64,000 nt of DNA, taken from positions 186,001-250,000 of the forward strand of contig OU015679.1 in assembly GCA_907165275.2 (NCBI GenBank). The letters run 5' to 3'. Positions 55,895 to 64,000 of the stretch are shown one piece after another (position 1 is the stretch's first letter; the number at the start of each line of letters is the position of its first letter). The notes beneath the pieces were generated by a model. That model was given only the letters and a program-made list of their open reading frames with translations. It was not told the DNA's origin and searched no databases. The stretch is from Zygaena filipendulae (taxonomy: Eukaryota; Arthropoda; Insecta; Lepidoptera; Zygaenidae). The position numbers and the translations under genes were made by a program.

Positions 55895-56095
55895 TAATGT
55901 ACTAGCTGCTCCCCGCGGTAACTTCGGAGTTCCTGTGGGAATTCTGGGATAAAAAAGGACTCTATGTTCTTCTCTGTACCCCTGACAACGTGCATGCAAA
56001 ATTTCATGATGATCGGTTGATCCGTTAAGGCGCGAAAGCGTAACAAACAAACAAACTCACTTTTACATTTATAAATAATACTAGTAAGGATTAAA
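55895..56095 (+). repeat. Common short repeat between the convergent genes
   Basis: Starts 'actagctgctccccgcggt', has a deletion after the head and ends AACAAACAAACTC plus 'ataatactagtagg'-like tail. It separates the two Harbinger genes. Confidence 0.6.
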
Positions 56096-56178
56096 GTCCA
56101 CAACTCAGATTACGTGTACTTATAGTACACACTACACAATCCTTGTAGTTTTATATTTATTAGGTTTAATTCCCAACA

Positions 56179-57252
56179 CTAGAAGAAATGTCTTGCATCA
56201 GATTCAGTGCTGTCACCAACTTCATACACTGACAGCTGACTGCGTTGAAGTAACTGTATATCCTCTGATGTGAGCACAGGTACAGGCACATTGTGTGCGT
56301 TGGCTATATTGTGCAGCACAACACATGCATTTACTATTTTCCCAGCCTTTGTTGGATTATAGTGCAGCACGCGATGTGCTAACAAACACCGCCAACGCGC
56401 CTTTAGCACCCCAAAACACCTTTCAACCACGTTACGGGTGCTGCAATGTAGGTGTGTATAAAATTCGTCTGGAGACCCTTCTTCAGCTCTCAAGATGGGC
56501 GTCATCATATATGGTCTTTGGGCGAAGCCTGAATCTCCTATAAAAAAGTACACTATAAAGTTCTATACTTTTATCATTACCATTTATACTTTGTACTATT
56601 TACTTAGTCATATTTGAAAACTAGCTGTGCCCCGCAGTTTCACCCCTTTGAAACATTTTTGTATAATAACTTTTTCCCGATATCCAATTTAAATTAAACA
56701 ATGCCTATATTATGTCGCTTTAGACTAAGCATAATCTACCTGTGAAAACTGCATGACAAAATCTTTTTGTGTGATGGTTGGTACTGGTGTATAGGTACTC
56801 TTATCGCCCTCTCTTAATTTCATGAAAAAAATATTCAATGTACAGAATTAATGCAGATACCCTTTTATTATAGTACAGATATTCATACCTAAAAGCCAGC
56901 ATCTCTCTCCTCCCAAGTTGAGACGCTCAAGAAAAGTCTTTATAGGACTTTGAGCCCAAATAAAACTGTCATGGGCAGCACCACCATAGGAAGAGTCTAT
57001 ATATAAAATATTTAAATGTAGGTCACATATCTGAAAGAAAAAACAATCTTTTAACATTAATAATAATTTTCGGTACCTACCTACTAAGTAGCTATTATTT
57101 AGGTTAAACAAATACTTACAACAACAACATTGAGGGAATGGTATCCCTTGCGGTTAAAAAAAGCTTCTTCATGGTTCACTGGACGAATAATTGCAACATG
57201 TGTACCATCAATACAAGCAATAACCCCAGGGAATCCATGCTTATTCATAAAA
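56179..57252 (-). pseudogene. Harbinger transposase, 3' exons (left of the Gypsy insertion)
   Basis: Three exons on the minus strand. The exon at about 57,119-57,252 encodes GVIACIDGTHVAI and NRKGYHSLNVV (first catalytic Asp in IDGTH). The exon at about 56,885-57,030 encodes QICDLHLNILYIDSSYGG and AAHDSFIW (second Asp). The last exon (56,179-56,538) encodes GDSGFAQRPYMMTPI, RNVVERCFGVLKARWRC (third acidic residue, Glu) and LHNIANAHNVPVP, with a stop. All three DDE residues are thus present. The 5' exons lie at 62,704-63,442, beyond the inserted Gypsy element. A common short repeat lies in the intron at 56,622-56,800. Confidence 0.85.
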
Positions 57253-57284
57253 CTAAAATAAAGTATAAACTTATGTTATTTATA

Positions 57285-57697
57285 TGTGCGCGTAGAAGGG
57301 TAAGCAAGCAAGTAAAAGAAGAGTTCAATGAAAATAAGAATATATTTCAATCAAAGCCGAGTAGGTAGATCAACATTGATATTTAGCTACGAATATAAAA
57401 TAATATTTAAGGAAATTCATCAGCTAAATTATCTAAATGTATTTTATAATTAAGCGGGAAAATACAGCAACCAGATACATAGTTACGCTTTAATAAGGAT
57501 AGAACTCACCTGACAGTTCAGAGCACAAGTTGTACCGTGTCCAACGCAGGACAACTTCTGATCTGTCGACAGGGCACGCGGCCTTTTATAACTAGTCCGA
57601 TGACGTAGTGGGAGGAATCAAGTGGTAGGTACTTGCGACAACTACTACCGTCACTTGTTACCATTTTATTTTGTAAGCTACCCTCTATTCTCCCACA
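57285..57697 (-). repeat. Element D 3' LTR
   Basis: 413 bp, starting TGTGCGCGTAGAAGG and ending TATTCTCCCACA on the plus strand. The left edge abuts TATA. Confidence 0.9.
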
Positions 57698-57885
57698 CGG
57701 CCATTCTGACGAGCAGCCTTTTGGCTCGCGAAAACAATCATTAATCAAGTGCTCGAAAAATCTATCACATAAATTCAGTAGAAATACATGACCAAGTTTT
57801 GCAATAGCAATGGTAAAAACACGCTATCATATTATATAACATAATGAGTAACCTTAAATTAACCCCAAACAACAGGGGAGTGGAC

Positions 57886-58247
57886 AAATCACATGACCTT
57901 AAACTAATGCCAAGTCACATGGCAATGGTCAAATCACATGACCTTAAAACTAATGCCAAATCACATGGCAATGGTCAAATCACATGACCTTAAAACTAAT
58001 GCCAAATCACATGGCAATGGTCAAATCACATGACCTTAAAACTAATGCCAAATCACATGGCAATGGTCAAATCACATGACCTTAAAACTAATGCCAAATC
58101 ACATGGCAATGGTCAAATCACATGACCTTAAAACTAAAGCCAAATCACATGGCAGTGGTCAAATCACATGACCCTAAAACTAAAGCCAAATCACATGGCA
58201 GTGGTCAAATCACATGACCCTAAAACTAATGCCAAATCACATGGCAG
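57886..58247. repeat. 46-bp minisatellite in element D
   Basis: About eight copies; 'tcacatgacctt' recurs at 57934 and 57980, for example. Each unit holds the mirrored pair 'atcacatgacc' and 'atcacatggca'. It lies between the integrase end and the 3' LTR. Confidence 0.9.
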
Positions 58248-58478
58248 GTGAGCTTATCAGGATTACCAATAAGACCGCCAGTATAATTGGAGACTGTTGG
58301 CCAGACAACCACCAATCACACAAAACAGTCATTACAGGTAACCATAACTCGCTAACTAATTATTGAAGGAATCTTTCAGTTCACTTCCCATGTTAGGGGA
58401 TTCTACGCAGAAATGATCACGAAATACGTATAACATTATACAACAACAACATTATACACATGCAACTTATTACCGGTT

Positions 58479-59680
58479 TCATAAACTCTGACAGCACCTA
58501 TATCTGTCATTATCATTGATCTGCGTGATGACGCAAGGACCTCTATACTTGCTATCCAGTTTGTTGACAGCACGCTCGTCCTTCCTGCCTTTAGACTCTA
58601 AACAGCAAGCATCTAAGTCCAAACGTACCTCGCTTTCTGATAAAGCTGATATAGCAAGAGGTGCCTGATCGCAATTCATGAGCAGTATGACCGGTACTTT
58701 TATTAAATATACTATTTATAGCAGTTGTACCTATCGCTAACTGCGTTCTTCTAAAGTCTTTTCGAGGTATTGTCAACAAAGATAAAACTATTCGTTAAAA
58801 CTTTCATCATGTCCGTCCGTCCGTCAATCTGTTCGTTTGCCTTCTACTGTGTGTGCAATAAAGTATATTTGATTTGATTTGATTTGACTAACGCCACTGG
58901 CTATAAAATGTAGTTCTATAGACCACAGTTTACCAAATGTTCTAAACTCTTTGTCAGAGGCGCTGCTTATAAGAAGTAGCTTGATCACAAATAATTCGTT
59001 TAGATGCGACAAAATACAATGTGTAAGTAATTTACAGGTTAACCGGGTGCATGGAACAATATTTTGCGTCAATAAACACTTTCTAGTGTTGTCCATGCGT
59101 AAAGATGAAAAGGTACGGGAGGTATCAATAGGATGTAGTGAGATGTATTTGCACGTGAGACAGTATTTGAAAAGCTTTCGGGCATATTTAGACATACTAG
59201 GAAACCAAAACTCAATTTTATTATATATATATTTTTTAATCCTCGTATATATGAGATGCCCCTGATAGCTCTTGGGGACGCAAAGGCATTTTTTTTTTAA
59301 CATTATCTTTAGTGTTAAAGGTAGGTACCAAATAGAAAATTTCATAACTGGATGCCGCATCATCAGCAGTACTATTTATTTAGGGATACGATTATGTATC
59401 TAGTTTCGGAAGAGCCTCTAACCAATCGCTACAACCATAAATTTGTTTTTCATTTAGCAAAAACGGTTGTTACTTAAAAAAAAACAATGTGGGGTATACG
59501 TTCTCCTTTAAAATATTCGATCTCGAAATCAAATGATTGTAGGTATGCCCACCACCTATGAACTCACGAAAGTAATTCTTTCTGTTTACGCGATGCCCTC
59601 AAAGAATTACAATCCGTTACAATTTGAAAAGGTTTCCAATACGAATAAATGATAATAGCTTATGGTTTTGGTGGTGCGCA
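58479..59680 (-). pseudogene. Element D RNase H and integrase relics
   Basis: Read from right to left: an RNase H end at about 59,480-59,660 (FQIVTDCNSLRASRKQKELL and HRWWAYLQSFDFEIEY), a decayed HHCC region (FWFPSMSKYARKLFKYCLTC near 59,170), a segment AINSIFNKSTGHTAHELRSGT near 58,690, and the C-terminal LDSKYRGPCVITQINDNDRY near 58,520. Stops and frame changes separate them, and the DDE core is not readable. A short non-LTR tail with (TTTGA)n is inserted at about 58,810-58,890. Confidence 0.75.
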
Positions 59681-62180
59681 TACTAAAATATGCTAACATG
59701 TTGATGTTTTTGGAAAAGAACGACGCCTAAACTTGTTTTCATCAGTACGAAGCTCAATAGGTTTAGTTGGGTTGAACAGAGTCAAGATTAGTTCCTGATG
59801 CAAGGTAACATAAGATTCCTAGAAAGCTCGTGCTCCGAAGTCAAGTCAGATCAGTCCAGTTTGAGTCAGATTGTAAAACTGAATCACCGTTAATGAAAGA
59901 ATTCGGGATGTATTTCCAAAAGTAGGTATCCTGAATTCGGGATGTATTTCCAAAAGTAGGTATCCTGCGAGGCCACTGAATTGACGGACTTGCTTGACCG
60001 TTGTCGGTACAGGCGAGTGAAGACGAGATAAAACTTTGCCCGGGACAGGCCTATTTTTAACATCACGTCTGCCGTGTTATATCCACAACACCGTTATCTA
60101 GTAAACCCTTGTATTGAGTAACGTGTGAAAAACATTTGAACCGGTTAACTAAAATCGATTCGGTACTGGAAGTTACAAAAATTCTTCATGCAAAATACTT
60201 TCAATGATTCGCTTGTTATATTGTAAATAATGTCACTTAAACATTTTTGCGTATTAGTTAATTACCAGTGTTTCTAAAATCTTATGAATCACTTTATTTC
60301 ATTTATCTATTTGCTTAAAACATGATCATCGAGTGAAATGCGAACTATTTAAGATATACAGAACCGCAAATACAGATTGATACGAGGTTTATCTCTAAGC
60401 TTGGTAACTATAGTGTGGTTTTAGCCTTAACGAACACAAATACGCAGACGAGGTAGTGTTAATGGCATACCACAGATAATATACGTAACATTAGAAGTTA
60501 AAAATTTTAGCCGTCGGATAACGACCTTTTAATCATACCACGGCAGAGATATGATTCTGCCTAAATATTCGATCTCTGTCTGTAAATATTTACATTGGGA
60601 TACCGCATTTTCTGTTGTAAATATATCCGACCGCAAAGCAGCTCTTTATACTTAAGGTCAACATTGTCATTAATGTTATGGAAATTTGCGTCAGTTTGCT
60701 GAACCACACTAACGGTACGTGTCGATAGGAGTCACGGAAAACCTGAATTCCTGAGTATGTCCAACAAGTCTTGTCCAAAAATATCCTATTGACTGTTATC
60801 GGGCACGAGTTCAAACTACCTGCCTACAAGAGACCTAGGTTGATATTGAGATTTGAGACCGTTAACCACGCAAAGTTTTTTTTGTGAAACGCAGAAGACA
60901 ATGTCACCTACTTTTAATCGAGTCGCCAATGCTATCATGAATAAACGTTATTTAAAAGAAATTATCAAGTCTTGCTACAAGATGTGCATTAAACTACAGT
61001 GGACTTGTGGAAGAAATTAATTTCTAACGACAATCTTCTTGAACGTGACCTATCAGCGACAGAGGGCCGTGATCGTTTGTTTGGGATGTTGTGATCAGTG
61101 CCACTATTGGGCCTTTTTTTACATTTGTAAGAATTGCTACTCGACGTGGCCAACCTTTAGGCGTTAATCGTAGCAAGTCCGAACGTATATAAGATTGACA
61201 TACCAGAAACAGCTTCCACCAACTGCTCCTAATTCACCGCCACACCAAACACCTTTTTGCAAGGTCCCATTTCCTTGTTGTGTACTCTGCCAGGCTGGTA
61301 GCCTGGTTGCTGGTATATTCCACAGCAGCACTAAATGGTCGTAGTAACGGGCTTCAACTGCAAAAGTTTCAATAGTCACGTTTTAAGTTCTGTACTTAGG
61401 GTATTATATTAAAAAAAACCTTTGTAAATTTAACACCGACATTTGCTGACAACACTACTGCCTTTGTACCTAGACAAAGTCATACTACTTATTTTCAGCA
61501 ACACTGAGCATAATATTTGTACAATAGCAAAGATAGATAATTTATTACCGTGATATGGGGTTATGTGAAAAATGAAAATGTCTACCCACCTAGCCAGTTG
61601 CACTTGCAACGGGGTAAAATGTGTATTACATTCTACAGCCCTGATACAGATAGTAGACACATAAGATACAAGGACGATATTTGTTAAAACTTTTTATCTA
61701 TTATTTTTTTGATTACAAAAAGTTAATTTTAGTTAAATTCCGATTAAACTTCATCTAAATTACAATAACAAGTCTAATTTCTATCGCCCGGATTGGCCGC
61801 AGGACATGAAAGTGATCAAGGTTTCGAACACGCGGAACCACCTTAGCGGTAGAAGCGCGAAATTCGTTAGCAGTAGTTTGTAAAAGCAAAACCATCATTT
61901 CATGCATCAAAATCAATTGGAATTAATTAAATCAATTGGAACGAAACCTGTCCTTGTATTTTCATTGCTGCCAGATGGACCGCCGCGCATCGGTGTCCGT
62001 GTTCAATGTGTCTCATGCCGACTGCTGTGCGAGGATCGGTGACGTCGGTCGGGAACGTTGCTCACTGCTCAGGCTCTTGTTCGGCGTTAGACGGCGACTG
62101 TGGCTTGGTACAGTCAGGCGTACCGCTCATCATTGTATCACACATGAAAAAATTATATAAACAGAGAATAACGTGTTTAC
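59681..62180 (-). other. Element D 5' internal region, mostly unreadable
   Basis: This is where gag, protease and RT should be. I find only hints, such as a GHVQEDC stretch near 61,050 that may be the end of a gag zinc knuckle. A 34-bp direct duplication ('gaattcgggatgtatttcc...') lies at about 59,899-59,966. No intact frame. Confidence 0.4.
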
Positions 62181-62194
62181 GATCCCAATTCTGA

Positions 62195-62607
62195 TGTGCG
62201 CGTAGAAGGGTAAGCAAGCAAGTAAAAGAAGAGTTCAATGAAAATAAGAATATATTTCAATCAAAGCCGAGTAGGTAGATCAACATTGATATTTAGCTAC
62301 GAATATAAAATAATATTTAAGGAAATTCATCAGCTAAATTATCTAAATGTATTTTATAATTAAGCGGGAAAATACAGCAACCAGATACATAGTTACGCTT
62401 TAATAAGGATAGAACTCACCTGACAGTTCAGAGCACAAGTTGTACCGTGTCCAACGCAGGACAACTTCTGATCTGTCGACAGGGCACGCGGCCTTTTATA
62501 ACTAGTCCGATGACGTAGTGGGAGGAATCAAGTGGTAGGTACTTGCGACAACTACTACCGTCACTTGTTACCATTTTATTTTGTAAGCTACCCTCTATTC
62601 TCCCACA
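62195..62607 (-). repeat. Element D 5' LTR
   Basis: 413 bp, with no visible difference from 57,285-57,697. Followed by TATA at 62,608-62,611 and then the Harbinger intron. Confidence 0.9.
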
Positions 62608-62703
62608 TATACACAGATTATGGACATAATGAGTTAAGAAATCTATATTTGGTTTTCTGGCAAATTTTTATGTGTTTATAGTATTATATTATCTGTTATT
62701 GAG

Positions 62704-63442
62704 GGAATGGTATCCCTTGTGGTTAAAAAATGCTTCTTCATGGTTCACTGGATGAATAATTGCAACATGTGTACCATCAATACAACCAATAACCCCACGA
62801 CATCCATGCTTATTCATAAAACTAAAATAAAATATATATTATAGAAATCTATATTTGTTTCTCTGGCAAATTTTTATAATTATGTTTATAGATTCTAGTA
62901 GGTACATACTCTACCATAATAGCCTCTCTTGTCTCCCTCTGGGATGGGAACTTTATATACTTTGTCAGTATTTCTCGACTATTCAAAGCATTTGTGACTT
63001 CCTCCAGACATTTTGAGAAAGTTGGTTGAGACATGTTGTGAAGGAAGGAAGCACCTACCCCACGTTGATATGACCCATTACTATAGAAAGCCAAGGCTGC
63101 AGCAATCTAAAAGACAATAGTTGGGTAGGTACTTAATGAAAAAATAAGATTGTACCTTTTTAAGTAATAAAGGCAAAATTTTATAGGTATTAGTAAGTAG
63201 GTAGATATAATCTTACTTTGAGTTCGTCTCGGATAGATGTTATTCGCTGGGTCCTTGGCAATATAGGAATAACCTCCTGGCATAGTTCAGTAGAAGACGC
63301 TTTATCCAAACGGAACTGCAATGAATTCATTATGTGGGAGCGACAATGGATTATAAGCGTCTCGCATTAAGCGCCTCTCATTTTTGAGCGCTTGTTTGCG
63401 AGTTTCCTCCTCCGCATACTCTAATAAAATTGTGCGAAACAT
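62704..63442 (-). pseudogene. Harbinger transposase, 5' exons (right of the Gypsy insertion)
   Basis: The frame starts at the ATG at 63,442 (MFRTILLEYAEEETRK, then NPLSLPHNEF). It shifts by one base near 63,325 and continues FRLDKASSTELCQEVIPIL and TSIRDELK to about 63,218. The next exon (62,900-63,108) encodes IAAALAFYSNGSYQRG, VGASFLHNMSQPTFSKCL and YIKFPSQRETREAI, typical of the Harbinger transposase N-terminal half. At 62,704-62,822 there is a second, diverged copy of the IDGTHVAI exon also found at 57,119-57,252. The intron duplicated with it still shows 'gaaatctatattt' twice (62,637 and 62,846). Confidence 0.82.
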
Positions 63443-63687
63443 TGTAGTCCACCTAAAATGAAAGATTGTAGATTAATTCTTTTGTGAGCACATATATGAG
63501 AATTTATTTTGTAACCCTTAAGGGTTTTAGGTTAACAACTTTATAATTGTGATTTAAAATGGTATACAAATAACATATTTCACTTTAAATAACTTACAAT
63601 TTACCTATTTCTGTCTTCAGAAACAACACTCGAGTTGTTTCACTGAGAAGCTATATTACTGCAATCACTCCTTGTCATTTTAAATTG

Positions 63688-63881
63688 AAACTGAGTTACG
63701 TAATCGCTATTTTATAAAAAAAAAGTTTATCGATAGAAGTTTAAATGTCAAAAGCTGTTTCTCTTTCAATCAACATTATTCAGAGACTTTAGCTGTCAAA
63801 ACTTGTTACGTAATCGCAAAACTGTCATGTTTCCTATTTCTTACGAAAGTTGATAGAAACCAAAGTTACATAATCGCCCCA
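63688..63881 (-). repeat. Harbinger right end with subterminal motifs
   Basis: The right terminal repeat is AGTTACATAATCGCCCCA (63,864-63,881). GTTACGTAATCGC occurs twice more inward, at about 63,694 and 63,804, in the same orientation. Repeated subterminal motifs are candidate binding sites for the Myb-like protein or the transposase. Confidence 0.75.
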
Positions 63882-63884
63882 CTG

Positions 63885-64000
63885 GCCTACATTTAGGGAT
63901 ACGTTTAGGAGTTTAGTGCACAGTAACACAAAAATTAGTGATATTGAAAAGTTTTATTATTTGTTGGCGTCCGTCAGTGGGTCAGCGCTTACGATTATTA
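63885..64000 (+). pseudogene. BEL/Pao element 3 gag, continuation
   Basis: After the CTG duplication the gag frame resumes: PTFRDTFRSLVHSN, KFYYLLASVSGSALTII, the DUF1759 core of BEL/Pao gag. It is open to the window end. The rest of the element should lie to the right. Confidence 0.88.

Larger units (their letters stand above)
57285..62607 (-). mobile_element. Gypsy element D in the Harbinger transposase gene
   Basis: A 5,323-bp element with two 413-bp LTRs, TG...CA ends and a TATA target duplication at 57,281-57,284 and 62,608-62,611. The order on the minus strand is LTR, a primer site resembling the tRNA-Leu T-arm (TCAGAATTGGGATCG), about 2.4 kb with little readable coding, RNase H and integrase relics, a 46-bp minisatellite, the polypurine tract (GTCAGAATGGCCG) and LTR. 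The LTRs look identical although the genes are badly decayed, so this copy was probably moved by proteins of another element. Confidence 0.88.
51539..63881. mobile_element. PIF/Harbinger DNA transposon with nested insertions
   Basis: A 12,343-bp element with 18-bp terminal inverted repeats (TGGGGCGATTACGTAACT; one mismatch at the right end) and a CTG target duplication at 51,536-51,538 and 63,882-63,884. A 3-bp duplication is the Harbinger hallmark. It carries the two expected genes, converging: a Myb/SANT-like protein (plus) and a DDE transposase (minus), both in several exons. A Gypsy element occupies 57,285-62,607, and MITEs and short repeats occupy several introns. Without these, the transposon would be far smaller. 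Confidence 0.9.

Noticed and set aside
61936..62194. Short plus-strand ORFs rich in Cys/Arg
   Set aside because: They lie in the leader of Gypsy D, antisense to its transcription, with no motif and two competing frames.

Overview
This window looks like insect, most likely lepidopteran (moth or butterfly), repeat-rich DNA. The inference rests on the spectrum of elements: BEL/Pao, a CsRn1/Kabuki-like Gypsy element with a CHCC gag, other Gypsy and Copia fragments, RTE-like and other non-LTR elements, a PIF/Harbinger transposon, a tRNA-derived SINE, and a very common short repeat that begins like 'actagctgttccccgcggtt'. I find no convincing host gene. Almost every coding segment belongs to a transposable element (TE), and most are broken.

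Region by region. (1) 1-18,024: a Gypsy element on the minus strand (gag 17.7-18.0 kb, protease/RT 16.9-17.7 kb, rest of RT and RNase H 1-976) is split inside its reverse transcriptase by a 15.9-kb insertion. The insertion is a tandem array LTR-internal-LTR-internal-LTR-internal-LTR with a period of exactly 5,097 bp, 624-bp LTRs and a 4-bp target duplication (CAAA) only at its outer edges. Each internal region carries a decayed gag and pieces of two different non-LTR retrotransposons. (2) 18,025-28,604: a Copia end, a 422-bp satellite, a 154-bp tandem repeat, a BEL/Pao element with a long gag-protease ORF, an oppositely oriented block of the same 422-bp satellite, and a second BEL/Pao RT fragment. 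(3) 28,605-31,445: a plus-strand Gypsy integrase followed by a non-LTR endonuclease/RT fragment. (4) 31,446-46,606: mostly non-coding repeats, with a SINE, a 31-34 bp minisatellite, a 5'-truncated RTE-like element, a GC-rich block, a 136-bp tandem repeat and an inverted-repeat MITE. (5) 46,607-64,000: a nest of insertions. A plus-strand BEL/Pao element (probable LTR and primer site near 46.6-46.8 kb, gag from 51,108, continuing at 63,885 and off the window) carries a CsRn1-like Gypsy element in its leader (46,816-50,743, TSD CAAG). It also carries a 12.3-kb PIF/Harbinger transposon in its gag (51,539-63,881, TSD CTG). The Harbinger holds two convergent multi-exon genes (Myb/SANT-like protein and DDE transposase) and its transposase gene is split by another Gypsy element (57,285-62,607, TSD TATA).

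The genes do not form a host pathway. They are gag, protease, RT, RNase H and integrase modules of retroelements and the two-protein system of a Harbinger transposon. The insertion order can be read from the breaks: each inner element is younger than the reading frame it interrupts. Identical-looking LTRs on the two youngest Gypsy elements, and near-identity of the three 5.1-kb units, show recent activity. Possible settings, not provable here, are pericentromeric DNA, a piRNA cluster or a W chromosome.
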